Below, one piece after another: positions 8,759-17,868 of a DNA stretch of 64,000 bases. Position numbers and translations under genes: made by a program. The notes beneath the pieces were generated by a model. The model ran no database searches, was not told the DNA's origin, and saw only the letters and a program-made list of their open reading frames with translations. The stretch comes from an uncultured Ruminiclostridium sp. Lineage in GTDB: Bacteria; Bacillota; Clostridia; Oscillospirales; Ruminococcaceae. Where the stretch lies: the NCBI GenBank assembly GCA_910588335.1, contig CAJUQV010000002.1, positions 127,873 through 191,872 on the forward strand, read 5' to 3'. Each line of letters opens with the position of its first letter. Position 1 is the first letter of the stretch.

Positions 8759-9097
8759 ATGACAATCTATCGAGAAATTTTTGAGGTAATCAAGCAGCGC
8801 AAATCCGAATATGAGAAGGGAATCGCACAGGAAAACAGCTACACTGCCTATCTTTTTGACAAAGGCGTGGATAAAATCTGTAAAAAGGTTGGGGAGGAAG
8901 CCACCGAAACGGTTATTGCCGCCAAAAACGGGAATAACGAGGAACTTATGAACGAAATAAACGATTTGCTCTACCATGTAATGGTGCTTGCGGCAAACCA
9001 AGGGTTAGACTGGAGCGATGTGGAAAAGGTGCTTGAAGAAAGAAATGAAAAAATAGGAAATTTAAAACAGTTTCATCAGGTAGACAAAAACACCTGA
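8759..9097 (+). CDS. hisE: HisE, phosphoribosyl-ATP pyrophosphatase
   Basis: HisE removes pyrophosphate from PR-ATP, the second step of histidine synthesis. The 112-residue all-alpha MazG-like protein shows SYTAYLFDKGVDKICKKVGE, EEATETVIAAKNGN and MNEINDLLYHVMVLAANQGL, with the EExxE metal-binding helix. It is preceded by GAAAGGAAA 6 bases before the ATG and lies directly after hisI. The C-terminus (KQFHQVDKNT) is slightly longer than the minimal domain. Confidence 0.95.
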   Translation: MTIYREIFEVIKQRKSEYEKGIAQENSYTAYLFDKGVDKICKKVGEEATETVIAAKNGNNEELMNEINDLLYHVMVLAANQGLDWSDVEKVLEERNEKIGNLKQFHQVDKNT

Positions 9098-9129
9098 AAA
9101 TAAAACATATGTGAAAGGACATTTTAAAA

Positions 9130-9348
9130 ATGGATATCAAAGCGAAAATCGACGAGGTAGTAGACAAGATAAAGAACGACAAGAATTTTGCGGAAAAGTT
9201 TCAAAAGGAACCTATAAAGGCGGTAGAGGACGTGCTGGGCGTTGATCTTCCCGACGATGTTATCAAAAACGTTATCGACGGGGTGAAAGCCAAGATAAAT
9301 GTGGATAGCATAAAGGACAAGCTCGGCGGTCTTTTCGGAAACAATTAA
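9130..9348 (+). CDS. Small conserved-looking protein with G-x-x-LP motif
   Basis: A 72-residue soluble, highly charged protein of unknown function. The central section FQKEPIKAVEDVLGVDLPDD recalls the leader region of NHLP/Nif11-type peptides (P-x-x-A-x-E-x-x-x-G-x-x-LP), but the C-terminus KDKLGGLFGNN has no Cys and no obvious core peptide, so it is not a clear RiPP precursor. It follows hisE by 32 bases with a GAAAGGA RBS and ends before a long hairpin at 9365-9402. It may be the last gene of the hisI-hisE transcript. Confidence 0.6.
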   Translation: MDIKAKIDEVVDKIKNDKNFAEKFQKEPIKAVEDVLGVDLPDDVIKNVIDGVKAKINVDSIKDKLGGLFGNN

Positions 9349-9364
9349 TAATGAAATTTGCAAT

Positions 9365-9402
9365 GTGCCCGTGAAAACTTTTAATTAAAAGGTTTTTCGC
9401 AG
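9365..9402 (+). terminator. Imperfect hairpin after the 72-residue gene
   Basis: GCCCGTGAAAA-C-TTTTAA is followed by TTAAAAGGTTTTTCGCAGGC, forming a long imperfect stem around a central AATT. No clean T-run follows, but it is the only candidate end for the hisI-hisE transcript and lies just upstream of the glyA promoter. Confidence 0.4.
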
Positions 9403-9428
9403 GCATATCAAATATTTTTCAAAAACTA

Positions 9429-9457
9429 TTGAAATTTATGTCAAAAAATAGTATAAT
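9429..9457 (+). promoter_or_regulatory. Sigma-A-type promoter of glyA
   Basis: TTGAAA (9429-9434) and TATAAT (9452-9457) are separated by 17 bases, about 67 bases before the glyA start. Confidence 0.65.
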
Positions 9458-9523
9458 ATTATCGTAGCTTTCGGCTTGCGGCAAAAGCCGCCGAAAAAAT
9501 GCGAACGAAACGAGGAAATGCGA

Positions 9524-10780
9524 ATGTACAACGATTTAGTCAATACTATAGGTTTTCTGAAGGACTTTGATCCCGAAGTATCGGAGGCAATGAACGATGA
9601 GCTTAAGCGTCAGAGACGCAATCTGGAACTTATCGCTAGCGAGAACATCGTTTCTCCCGCCGTTATGGCGGCGATGGGAAGCGTTCTCACAAATAAGTAC
9701 GCGGAGGGCTATCCGGCAAAGCGCTATTACGGCGGCTGTCAGTGTGTTGATGTGGCGGAAAATATTGCCATAGACCGCGCCAAAAAGCTTTTCAGCTGTA
9801 ATTTCGCCAATGTTCAGCCCCATTCGGGAGCACAGGCAAATACTGCGGTTTATTTTGCGCTTCTTGAACCCGGTGATACTGTTCTGGGAATGAGTCTTGC
9901 CCATGGCGGACATCTTACCCATGGTTCCCCCGTAAACTTTTCGGGAAAGTACTTCAATTTTGTCCCTTATGGACTGAACGACGAAACCGAAACTATAGAC
10001 TATGATGAAATCGAGCGCCTTGCCAAGGAGAATAAGCCCAAGCTGATAGTAGCGGGTGCAAGCGCATATCCCCGTAAAATAGATTTTGAAAAAATATCCC
10101 AAATCGCCAAGAGTGTTGGTGCTTACTTTATGGTAGATATGGCACACATTGCCGGACTTGTTGCCGCGGGCGTCCATATGTCCCCCGTGCCTTATGCCGA
10201 TGTTGTTACCACTACCACTCATAAAACCCTCAGAGGCCCCAGAGGTGGTATGATACTCTGCAACGACGAGGAAATCGCCAAGAAGATCAATAAGGCAATA
10301 TTTCCCGGAACACAGGGGGGACCTTTAATGCACGTTATCGCCGCCAAAGCGGTTTGTCTCAAAGAAGCTCTCGATCCTTCCTTCAAGGAATACGGCAGAC
10401 AGATTATATTGAATGCTCAGGCATTGGCCGGAGAGCTTGTAAAGAGAGGTTTTCGTTTGGTATCCGGCGGTACCGACAATCACCTTATGCTTGTTGATCT
10501 GCGTCCTTTCAGCATTACGGGCAAAGAGCTTGAAAAGCGCCTTGACGACGTGTATATAACCGTAAATAAAAACGCCATTCCCAACGATCCCGAAAAGCCA
10601 TTTGTTACCAGCGGCGTAAGAATAGGAACGGCAGCCGTTACCACACGAGGACTTAAAGAAGAGGATATGATTAAGATCGGCGAAAGTATTTATCTTACCG
10701 CCTCCGATTTTGAAGCGAATAAGGATAAAGCAAGAGATATAGTTAACGGTATCTGCGCTAAATATCCTCTTTATGAATAA
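9524..10780 (+). CDS. glyA: GlyA, serine hydroxymethyltransferase
   Basis: GlyA is a PLP enzyme interconverting serine plus THF and glycine plus 5,10-methylene-THF, the main source of one-carbon units. The 418-residue protein has LIASENIVS, YAEGYPAKRYYGGC, the PLP lysine in TTTTHKTLRGPRGG and SGVRIGTAAVTTRGLKEEDM. I choose the ATG at 9524 because the RBS (GAGGA, 9512-9516) sits 7 bases before it; an in-frame ATG at 9518 is only 1 base from that RBS. It has its own promoter and is followed after 58 bases by prs. Confidence 0.96.
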   Translation: MYNDLVNTIGFLKDFDPEVSEAMNDELKRQRRNLELIASENIVSPAVMAAMGSVLTNKYAEGYPAKRYYGGCQCVDVAENIAIDRAKKLFSCNFANVQPHSGAQANTAVYFALLEPGDTVLGMSLAHGGHLTHGSPVNFSGKYFNFVPYGLNDETETIDYDEIERLAKENKPKLIVAGASAYPRKIDFEKISQIAKSVGAYFMVDMAHIAGLVAAGVHMSPVPYADVVTTTTHKTLRGPRGGMILCNDEEIAKKINKAIFPGTQGGPLMHVIAAKAVCLKEALDPSFKEYGRQIILNAQALAGELVKRGFRLVSGGTDNHLMLVDLRPFSITGKELEKRLDDVYITVNKNAIPNDPEKPFVTSGVRIGTAAVTTRGLKEEDMIKIGESIYLTASDFEANKDKARDIVNGICAKYPLYE

Positions 10781-10838
10781 GTTCCCGTTGTAAACGGAAT
10801 ACGCCTTAAATTTCCTTATTTACGAAAGGACGTAAAAA

Positions 10839-12002
10839 ATGACTGAGAAAGCAAGCGAAATCGTGCTTAAATCAAAACAGCAGGTGGCTCCTTTGGGAAT
10901 TATCGCTACCGACGGCGCGAAAGAACTGGGAAACAAGATAAACCATTATCTTGTTCAGTGGTCGGAAAACACTCCCTATGCGCAGCCCTCCTACCTTGTT
11001 AAGACCGAATGTCCGAGGTTTTCTTCCGGAGACGGAAAAGGGCTTATAAAGACCTCAATTCGCGGCGACGATATCTTTATCATTGTCGATGTGGGCAATT
11101 ATAGCTGTACCTATAAAATGTTCGGCAAAGAAAATTTTATGTCCCCCGACGATCATTTTCAGGATTTAAAGCGCGTTATTCAGGCAATGGGGGGAAAAGC
11201 CCACAGAATAAGCGTGGTAATGCCAATACTTTACGGCGGCAGACAGCACAGAAGAAACTACCGCGAGTCTTTGGACTGTGCAGTAATGCTTCAGGAGCTT
11301 CAGGCAATGGGCGTATCCAATCTGATTACTTTTGACGCTCATGACGCGAGAGTATGCAACGCGGTGCCACTTATGGGCTTTGATAATGTTATGCCTTCTT
11401 ATCAGGTGCTTAAAGCAATGTTTCAGGAAGTTAAGGAGCTTGATGTTTCTCCCGAGCACTTTATGGTGGTAAGCCCCGACGAGGGCGCCCTTAACCGCAA
11501 TATGTACTACGCCTCCGTTTTGGGTGTTCAGATGGGTATGTTCTACAAAAGGCGGGATTATTCCACTATCGTAAACGGTCGCAACCCGATAGTTGCCCAT
11601 GAATATCTGGGCAACTCGGTTGAGAATATGACTGTGTTCATTTCCGACGATATAATCTCCTCCGGCGACTCAATGCTGGATATAGCTTACGAGTTGAAAA
11701 AGCGCAAGGCAAAAAGAATAATTGCCTACGCCACATATCCGATATTTACGGCGGGTCTTGATAAGTTTGACAAGGCTTATCAGGAGGGAATGATAGATTA
11801 CGTATTCGGTACAAATCTCACATACAGAACTCCCGACCTGCTTTCCCGTGAATGGTTCAAGGAGGTGGACGTATCCAAATACATAGCCTACCTTATCGCC
11901 GCCATTAACCACGACATATCCACCAGCAAGGTTATTGATCCCCATACAAAAATTAAATCGCTTCTTAGAAAATACAACGTTAAAAGCGCGGAGAATTTAT
12001 AA
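10839..12002 (+). CDS. prs: Ribose-phosphate pyrophosphokinase (long clostridial form)
   Basis: This enzyme makes PRPP from ribose-5-phosphate and ATP, feeding histidine and nucleotide synthesis. At 387 residues it is longer than the usual 310-320, but carries the family features: FDAHDARVCNAVPL, MVVSPDEGALNRNMYYA, and the PRPP loop ISDDIISSGDSMLDIAYELK. This longer form is typical of Clostridia. It has an RBS GAAAGGA. It lies after glyA, and its product links the his, glyA and purine pathways represented here. Confidence 0.9.
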   Translation: MTEKASEIVLKSKQQVAPLGIIATDGAKELGNKINHYLVQWSENTPYAQPSYLVKTECPRFSSGDGKGLIKTSIRGDDIFIIVDVGNYSCTYKMFGKENFMSPDDHFQDLKRVIQAMGGKAHRISVVMPILYGGRQHRRNYRESLDCAVMLQELQAMGVSNLITFDAHDARVCNAVPLMGFDNVMPSYQVLKAMFQEVKELDVSPEHFMVVSPDEGALNRNMYYASVLGVQMGMFYKRRDYSTIVNGRNPIVAHEYLGNSVENMTVFISDDIISSGDSMLDIAYELKKRKAKRIIAYATYPIFTAGLDKFDKAYQEGMIDYVFGTNLTYRTPDLLSREWFKEVDVSKYIAYLIAAINHDISTSKVIDPHTKIKSLLRKYNVKSAENL

Positions 12003-12073
12003 GTTATTTTTTAAGATATAATTTATAAAATATGATAACCTTTTCTCTTTTATTGAGATTGGAGGTATGATAC

Positions 12074-12433
12074 ATGGAATTAATTATGCAGCCCACTTTT
12101 TCAACGTGCGGACAGGCGTGTATTGCCATGATTACCGGGAAAAGTATTGAAGAAGTAATCAAAGATATGAAAACAGACGATGCTACGAGTATCGGTCAAC
12201 TGATAGAAATACTTGATTTTTACGGCATTAGACACGCTGAAAGAAATAAACGTATTTCCAAGAAACTTCCCGTTCCTTACAAATATTCGATTTTGACAGT
12301 CCATACAAATGCGGGATATACACATTGGACGCTGTTTTATGATAATAAATATTATGATCCGGAGTTTGGTTTGATTGAGGGGGAATACACACATGGAAAA
12401 ATTACGTCATTCTTAGAAATATATGCCGAATAG
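12074..12433 (+). CDS. C39-like cysteine peptidase domain protein
   Basis: A 119-residue protein made almost entirely of a papain-like C39 domain. The catalytic Cys is in FSTCGQACIAMITG (residues about 10-23), the His in GYTHWTLFYDN, and an Asp in YYDPEFGLIEG. No signal peptide is seen, so it is probably cytoplasmic. C39 domains process leader peptides in transporters, but stand-alone versions like this are common and of unknown role. It has a strong GGAGG RBS and is followed by two strong hairpins. Confidence 0.7.
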   Translation: MELIMQPTFSTCGQACIAMITGKSIEEVIKDMKTDDATSIGQLIEILDFYGIRHAERNKRISKKLPVPYKYSILTVHTNAGYTHWTLFYDNKYYDPEFGLIEGEYTHGKITSFLEIYAE

Positions 12434-12449
12434 CAGCTTTCAGTTTATC

Positions 12450-12479
12450 GGGCAGTGATCCGAGGGTGGCTCACTGCCC
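12450..12479 (+). terminator. Hairpin after the C39-like gene
   Basis: GGGCAGTGA (12450-12458) pairs perfectly with TCACTGCCC (12471-12479) around a 12-base loop. The following ATTTCG is only weakly T-rich, so this is a probable rather than certain rho-independent terminator. Confidence 0.5.
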
Positions 12480-12546
12480 ATTTCGTCACTTTGATGATAG
12501 GAAAATTTTATAGATGTTTATCAACATTATAGGGAAAAGGAATATA

Positions 12547-12575
12547 TGACCCCACTGCCATAAGCGGTGGGGTCA
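12547..12575 (+). terminator. Strong GC hairpin upstream of rarA
   Basis: TGACCCCACTGC (12547-12558) pairs with GCGGTGGGGTCA (12564-12575) with one mismatch and a 5-base loop. It ends only 25 bases before the rarA start, so it could be a second terminator or a 5' leader structure for rarA. Confidence 0.45.
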
Positions 12576-12600
12576 TTAAGTGACAAGAAAGGAAAAGTCA

Positions 12601-13863
12601 ATGCCATTAGCCGACAAGATACGTCCGGGTGAGCTGAGCGAGGTTTACGGTCAGTCTCACTTGTTGGGGAACGGAAGACCCCTGAAAAACATTATCGAGA
12701 GCGGTCACATTCCCAATATGATTTTTTACGGCCCTTCGGGAGTGGGAAAGACCACCGTTGCCAATATAATAGCCAAAAAAAGCAATATGGATTTGTACAA
12801 GCTTAACGGAACCTCCGCCTCAACCTCCGATATAAAGGAAATAATAGCCTCCCGAAACACCTTTTCCTCTCTGAACGGTATTCTGCTTTATCTTGATGAG
12901 ATACAGTACCTTAACAAAAAGCAGCAGCAAAGTCTTTTGGAATATATTGAAACGGGAGATATTACTCTTATCGCCTCAACAACGGAAAACCCGTTTTTCT
13001 ATGTCTACAACGCCATTTTATCCCGCTCCACAGTTTTTGAGTTTAAGCCTCTTACTCCCGAAGAGATACAGCCCGCCGTTGAACGGGGCTTCAGGCTTGC
13101 CTTTGAAGAAGCGGGGGAAGAAATGGATATTGAGGAAGGAGTTTTTGAGAAAATTGCCAAGGGCTGTGGCGGAGACGTGCGGAAATCCCTTAATACCGTT
13201 GAACTTTGTGTGATTTCCGCCAACGACGGGAAGGTAACCAAAGCTCTCGCCTCCGAACTTGCCCAGAGAAGCAATATGCGCTACGATCGGGACGGTGATC
13301 AGCATTACGACCTGTTGTCCGCCTTTCAAAAGTCTATAAGAGGCTCCGACGAAAACGCGGCGCTCCATTATATGGCGAGACTGCTTGAAGCGGGAGACTT
13401 GCCCTCCGTCTGCCGAAGGCTTCTTGTCACCGCTTCGGAGGACATTGGTCTTGCATATCCCAACGGAATAGTCGTGGCAAAAGCCTGCGTTGACGCAGCG
13501 CTCCAGCTCGGTCTTCCCGAAGCACGTATTCCTTTGGCTCAGGCGGTCGTCCTGCTTGCCACAAGTCCCAAATCCAACAGCGCCAACGTTGCCATAAAGG
13601 CAGCGGTGGAGGATATCGAACGGGGAATAACCGGCGAATTTCCCCGACAGCTTCAGAACAAGCACTACGACGGAGAAGGAGCCGCCGTCAAGGGACAGAA
13701 TTACATTTACCCCCATGAATTTCCCAATCACTATGTGGAGCAGCAGTATCTTCCCGATGAGCTTAAAGACAGAGTGTATTATAAATTCGGAGATAACAAG
13801 CTGGAACAGGCAGCTAAGGAATACAGAGAAAAAATTAAGGCGGCGGCTAAAAAACCGTTTTGA
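12601..13863 (+). CDS. rarA: RarA/MgsA-type AAA+ replication-associated ATPase
   Basis: RarA acts at stalled replication forks in the cytoplasm. The 420-residue protein has Walker A GPSGVGKTTVAN (about residues 46-57), Walker B with LLYLDEIQYLN, sensor 1 ASTTENPFF and the C-terminal tetramerisation region (AVEDIERGITGEFPRQLQ, HYDGEGAAVKGQNYIYPHE), all diagnostic for RarA. I use the ATG at 12601, 7 bases after AAAGGA, instead of a GTG at 12580. Its stop overlaps the convergent S1-domain gene by 17 bases. Confidence 0.93.
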   Translation: MPLADKIRPGELSEVYGQSHLLGNGRPLKNIIESGHIPNMIFYGPSGVGKTTVANIIAKKSNMDLYKLNGTSASTSDIKEIIASRNTFSSLNGILLYLDEIQYLNKKQQQSLLEYIETGDITLIASTTENPFFYVYNAILSRSTVFEFKPLTPEEIQPAVERGFRLAFEEAGEEMDIEEGVFEKIAKGCGGDVRKSLNTVELCVISANDGKVTKALASELAQRSNMRYDRDGDQHYDLLSAFQKSIRGSDENAALHYMARLLEAGDLPSVCRRLLVTASEDIGLAYPNGIVVAKACVDAALQLGLPEARIPLAQAVVLLATSPKSNSANVAIKAAVEDIERGITGEFPRQLQNKHYDGEGAAVKGQNYIYPHEFPNHYVEQQYLPDELKDRVYYKFGDNKLEQAAKEYREKIKAAAKKPF

Positions 13864-14797
13864 TTATCTTATCAGATTCGGGAGTTGAATATACCCAGCT
13901 GTCAAGACGGCCGCTGTCGATAAAGTACCTGAATCCGCCGTCCTTAGCGTCCCTGACAAGAGAACACCCGCTGTCGAAAGCGTCCACTATAATAAGCTTG
14001 ACTTTCATCTTTTCGGGAATTATCGCTTTGATAAAAACACTTGCGTGTTGATTTATATGTACGCCGTCCTTAAGCTCCGCCAGACCTGCCAGATTCGGGG
14101 TAAGTTCAACGAATATGCCGTAATTTTCTATGCTTCGTATATATCCGGTCACAGTTTCGCCGGTTTTAAAGAGCGCGGCGTTTTCCGCCCATGTTCCGAG
14201 AAGTTCTTTGTGTGAAAGCGTTACTTTGCTGTTATCAATGCTTTTAACAATCGCTTTTATATTTTGCCCTACCGATATGCGGTTTGAGGGGTGATTTATC
14301 CTTGAAACCGAAATGGCGTCAATCGGTATAAGGGATGGAATGCCGCAGCCTATGTCCACAAAACATCCGAACTGTTCCAGATGCGTAACCTTTGCATTTA
14401 TTATATCCCCCGGAGTCAATTTTGAAATATAATTTTTTATACATTCCCGCTGCGCCATTTTACGGCTTAAAATAGCGGTTTTTCCTCCGTATTCGTTGTT
14501 GACCACGGCGGTTATTTTAAAACAAACTGCTTTATTTACTCTTGATATAAGAGCAATGTCCTTTGTGGTGCCGTCGTCAATGCCTATGGCTCCCTCTATG
14601 CGTGGGATAATCCCCTTTATAAAGCCCAGATCCACTATAAGATTATGTCTGCTGTCGCACACCACGCAGGGCGCTTCAAGTATTTTTCCGCTTAAGATAC
14701 ATTCCCGCAGCCTTTGTTCATCGGCGGTAAGACGGCGGTTTTCCTCGGTATTTATAAGTTCTCCCTCCGGATAAAATTCTGACATTTTTATGATCAT
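13847..14797 (-). CDS. S1 RNA-binding domain protein
   Basis: A 316-residue protein with at least two clear S1 repeats, PGDIINAKVTHLEQFGCFVD (about residues 140-210) and TGETVTGYIRSIENYGIFVE (about 225-290), plus a diverged S1-like region at 40-130. It resembles a shortened ribosomal protein S1 (RpsA-like) of the type found beside cell-division or translation genes in Clostridia, and it probably binds mRNA. The start at 14797 has AAAGGA 4 bases upstream; an ATG at 14785 is an alternative. It is convergent with rarA with a 17-base overlap and no terminator between them. Confidence 0.8.
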   Translation of the reverse strand: MIIKMSEFYPEGELINTEENRRLTADEQRLRECILSGKILEAPCVVCDSRHNLIVDLGFIKGIIPRIEGAIGIDDGTTKDIALISRVNKAVCFKITAVVNNEYGGKTAILSRKMAQRECIKNYISKLTPGDIINAKVTHLEQFGCFVDIGCGIPSLIPIDAISVSRINHPSNRISVGQNIKAIVKSIDNSKVTLSHKELLGTWAENAALFKTGETVTGYIRSIENYGIFVELTPNLAGLAELKDGVHINQHASVFIKAIIPEKMKVKLIIVDAFDSGCSLVRDAKDGGFRYFIDSGRLDSWVYSTPESDKIIKTVF

Positions 14798-14886
14798 TCC
14801 TTCCTTTGTGAGGGCAAATGGGAAGAGCCACACACTTTTTGCTTTTTGTTAAGTTTATGAAAAGCAAGTCTTTATTATTCCTTTTG

Positions 14887-14915
14887 TTGCTTTTTTTGGA
14901 AAAACGTGGTATAAT
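14887..14915 (+). promoter_or_regulatory. Promoter of the membrane protein gene at 14951
   Basis: TTGCTT (14887-14892) and TATAAT (14910-14915) with a 17-base spacer, 35 bases before the start codon. Confidence 0.55.
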
Positions 14916-14950
14916 ACTATGTATTGATAAATTTAGATCGGGAGGAAACA

Positions 14951-15487
14951 ATGAAAGAAACGTTTGAATTCAATCATAAAAAACAATGCGGACTATGGCT
15001 GATACTTGTGGCAATAGTGCTTACAGCTGCAGTTATTTTCGGCGGCGAGTTTCTTGTAAATCCGTTTGTGTTCCTGATAGGATATTATGTCAGCTTTTTT
15101 TGTGTAAACGTTAACAAAAAGGTAAGGGAAAAGCTTTCACAGGGAAGCATTTCAAAAAAACAATTAAAGCTGATTTATTTTTCAATAGCGGCGTTATTTC
15201 TGCTAATGTTTTGCATTGCGGGTCCCTTTATCCCCGGGTGGCACTGGAGACAGATATGGCTGGGCGTATTATTGGCGACGGCGATACATTTTTTCTTATG
15301 GTTCTTTATACACGGCTGGAGCATGGTGGTGCTGGGAGCGATTTGTGTGATTATAACGGTGATGGGTTATATATTCACGGATATTTCCATGGCGGTTATC
15401 TGCATTGCTGATGCCACAGCCAAGCTGTTTTGCGGTGCGTATTTGTTATTTGCAGCCAAACCTTCAAAGTTTGTTCCCAAAAAATAA
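14951..15487 (+). CDS. Multi-pass membrane protein of unknown function
   Basis: A 178-residue integral membrane protein with about five hydrophobic segments (around residues 16-35, 38-52, 75-95, 103-122 and 125-165). An Asn/Lys-rich loop (VNVNKKVREKLSQGS) lies between segments 2 and 3. I recognise no transport motif; it resembles the small uncharacterised membrane proteins (DUF6609-like) common in Clostridia. It has its own promoter and a perfect GGAGG RBS at 14941-14945. Confidence 0.6.
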   Translation: MKETFEFNHKKQCGLWLILVAIVLTAAVIFGGEFLVNPFVFLIGYYVSFFCVNVNKKVREKLSQGSISKKQLKLIYFSIAALFLLMFCIAGPFIPGWHWRQIWLGVLLATAIHFFLWFFIHGWSMVVLGAICVIITVMGYIFTDISMAVICIADATAKLFCGAYLLFAAKPSKFVPKK

Positions 15488-15545
15488 GATAACAGATAAA
15501 TTAACAATTCTTTATATTCAAATTTAATGAAACAGCGAGGATAAT

Positions 15546-15731
15546 ATGAATGTAAACATCGGCGATATTCTTGAAATGAAAAAGCCTCACCCCTGCGGCG
15601 GGAACCGTATGATCGTCATGCGAGTGGGCGCTGATTTCAGACTGAAATGCGAGAAATGCGGGCACGACTTTATGGTGCCCAGAAGCAAGTGTGAGAAAAA
15701 AATCAAAAAAATCATTGTAAAGGAAAGTTAA
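15546..15731 (+). CDS. DUF951 family protein
   Basis: A 61-residue protein matching DUF951: GDILEMKKPHPCGGN, WxV-type MRVGADFRLKC, EKCGHDFMVPRSK. The paired Cys residues (CGGN, C-x-x-C) suggest a small zinc-binding, nucleic-acid-associated fold. It is found next to translation or division genes in many Firmicutes and lies only 3 bases before prfA, with which it is surely co-transcribed. Its function is unknown. Confidence 0.85.
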   Translation: MNVNIGDILEMKKPHPCGGNRMIVMRVGADFRLKCEKCGHDFMVPRSKCEKKIKKIIVKES

Positions 15732-15734
15732 ACA

Positions 15735-16811
15735 ATGCTTGATAAATTGAACAACGCCGAAAAGCGCCTTGAAGAAATAAACGAGAGCTTAAGCGACCCC
15801 GAAGTGATAAACGATCAGAGCCGATACAAGGCTCTGATGAAGGAACACAAGCAGCTCACTCCCATAGTGGACAAATTCCGACAGTATAAAAAGGCGAAAG
15901 AAGAATTTGAGGAAGCGGAGGGGATATTAAACGAAAGCGGAGTTGACAAGGAATTTAAGGAAATGGCCCAGCAGCAGCTTAACGCCGCCCGCGAGGATAC
16001 CGAAAAATTCGAGGAGGAGTTAAAAATCCTGCTTTTGCCAAAGGATCCCGATGACGACCGAAACGTTATCGTGGAAATAAGAGGGGGCGCGGGAGGCGAC
16101 GAGGCCGCCTTGTTTGCCAACTCTCTGTATAGAATGTATTCTCTTTACGCCCAGTCAAGGAACTGGAAAACCGAGGTAATCAGCGCCAACCCCACCGAAT
16201 TGGGCGGATATAAGGAAATAAGCTTTTCCGTGGAGGGTGAAGGCGCTTACGCTAAGATGAAATACGAAAGCGGAGTCCACCGTGTTCAGCGCGTTCCCGA
16301 AACAGAGGCGCAGGGACGTATTCATACTTCTACGATTACTGTCGCTGTACTTCCCGAAATGGAAGAGGTGGATGTTGAGATAAACCCTGCCGACCTTGAA
16401 ATACAAACCTTCCGTTCCAGCGGCGCGGGCGGACAGCACATAAACAAGACCGAATCCGCAATACGCATAATACACCATCCATCCGGCACAATCGTTGAGT
16501 GCCAGGAGGAGCGCAGCCAGATAAAAAACAAGGAAAAAGCCATGAAAATGCTTTATTCCAAGCTGTACGAAGCCAAACTCAGCGAGCAGACCGACAAAAT
16601 AGCAGCCGAGCGCCGTATACAGGTGGGAACCGGCGACCGCTCGGAAAGAATACGCACCTACAACTATCCCCAAAGCCGCGTTACCGATCATAGAATAGGC
16701 CTTACCATTTATAAACTTGACGCTTTTATGAACGGAGACTGCGACGAGGTATTCGAGGCGCTTGCTATAGCCGACAGAACGGCGAAGCTTGCCAGCTCGG
16801 ATAATATTTAA
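15735..16811 (+). CDS. prfA: Peptide chain release factor 1
   Basis: RF1 recognises UAA and UAG in the ribosomal A site and triggers peptide release. The 358-residue protein has the expected length and the GGQ motif in RSSGAGGQHINKTESAIR (about residues 225-242), followed by EERSQIKNKEKAMKML, and the domain-1 helical region (LEEINESLSDPEVIND). The Gln of GGQ is the substrate of PrmC, which is not seen here. It follows the DUF951 gene by 3 bases and precedes the Sua5 gene by 51 bases. Confidence 0.97.
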   Translation: MLDKLNNAEKRLEEINESLSDPEVINDQSRYKALMKEHKQLTPIVDKFRQYKKAKEEFEEAEGILNESGVDKEFKEMAQQQLNAAREDTEKFEEELKILLLPKDPDDDRNVIVEIRGGAGGDEAALFANSLYRMYSLYAQSRNWKTEVISANPTELGGYKEISFSVEGEGAYAKMKYESGVHRVQRVPETEAQGRIHTSTITVAVLPEMEEVDVEINPADLEIQTFRSSGAGGQHINKTESAIRIIHHPSGTIVECQEERSQIKNKEKAMKMLYSKLYEAKLSEQTDKIAAERRIQVGTGDRSERIRTYNYPQSRVTDHRIGLTIYKLDAFMNGDCDEVFEALAIADRTAKLASSDNI

Positions 16812-16862
16812 AGAAGTATTGATTAAAGATTATTTATTTAAAACAATGTGAGAACAAAATAA

Positions 16863-17867
16863 ATGGAAACACAAATTCTTCCGATAAACGATTATAGTAT
16901 CAAGCTTGCCGCGGAGCTTCTGAAAAGCGGAGAAATAGCGGCGATACCCACCGAAACGGTTTACGGACTGGCGGGCAACGGACTTTCCGCCCAATCGGTA
17001 AAAAAAATATTTGTGGCCAAAAACCGCCCCGCCGATAATCCTTTAATACTTCATATTCCGGATACAGATTGGCTTTACCGATATTCAAAAAGCGTTCCCG
17101 AACCTGCGCTGAAGCTAGCGGAAAGGTTCTGGCCCGGCTCTCTTACAATGATAATGCCTAAAAACAACATTGTACCCGATGAAACCAGCGGAGGTTTGAC
17201 CACGGCGGCTTTCCGAATGCCGGACAATAAATACACTTTAAAGCTTATAGAGCTTTGCGGTTTTCCTCTTGCAGCTCCGTCGGCTAATCTATCGGGGTTG
17301 CCCAGCCCCACTGAGGCAAGACACGTATATAACGACCTGAACGGAAAAATTCCCTTAATTCTTGACGGCGGAAGCTGCTCATGCGGTTTGGAAAGCACGG
17401 TTATCGCCTTTACGGAAAAAGGCGTAAAAATACTTCGTCCCGGAGGGGTAACGCCGGAAATGTTGGGCGAATTCTGCGAAGTGGAAATCGACAAGGCCGT
17501 CACTGAGGGTCTTGAGGAAGACGGAAAAGCCTTTTCCCCCGGAATGAAATATAAGCATTACTCCCCCAAAGCTGCGGTTTATATGATCGAATGCGGTGAT
17601 TACGGCGATTTTATTGAATTTGTAAACAATAATTACGATGAAAACACTCTCGTTTTGACGGATGTAGCGGGAAAGATACGCGCAAAGACGCTTTCTTATG
17701 GCAACACAGACAAAAGGGAAGCGGCGGAGCTTTTTTCCGCTTTAAGACAAGCGGACGAACTGGGAGCGGAAAAAATATATGTTAAAGCTCCCGAAAAAAA
17801 AGGAATAGGACTTGCGGTATACAACAGGCTGATAAGAGCCGCCGCTTTCAAAGTGATAAAACTATAA
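16863..17867 (+). CDS. Sua5/YwlC, L-threonylcarbamoyladenylate synthase
   Basis: The enzyme makes threonylcarbamoyl-AMP from Thr, bicarbonate and ATP, the first step of the tRNA t6A37 modification. The 334-residue protein has the YrdC/TsaC domain (IPTETVYGLAGNG, KNRPADNPLILHI, PLAAPSANLSGLPSPT) followed by the linker HYSPKA and a C-terminal Sua5 domain (residues about 215-334), so it is the long Sua5 form as in B. subtilis YwlC. coaE begins one base after its stop, so translation is coupled. Confidence 0.93.
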   Translation: METQILPINDYSIKLAAELLKSGEIAAIPTETVYGLAGNGLSAQSVKKIFVAKNRPADNPLILHIPDTDWLYRYSKSVPEPALKLAERFWPGSLTMIMPKNNIVPDETSGGLTTAAFRMPDNKYTLKLIELCGFPLAAPSANLSGLPSPTEARHVYNDLNGKIPLILDGGSCSCGLESTVIAFTEKGVKILRPGGVTPEMLGEFCEVEIDKAVTEGLEEDGKAFSPGMKYKHYSPKAAVYMIECGDYGDFIEFVNNNYDENTLVLTDVAGKIRAKTLSYGNTDKREAAELFSALRQADELGAEKIYVKAPEKKGIGLAVYNRLIRAAAFKVIKL

Positions 17868-17868
17868 T

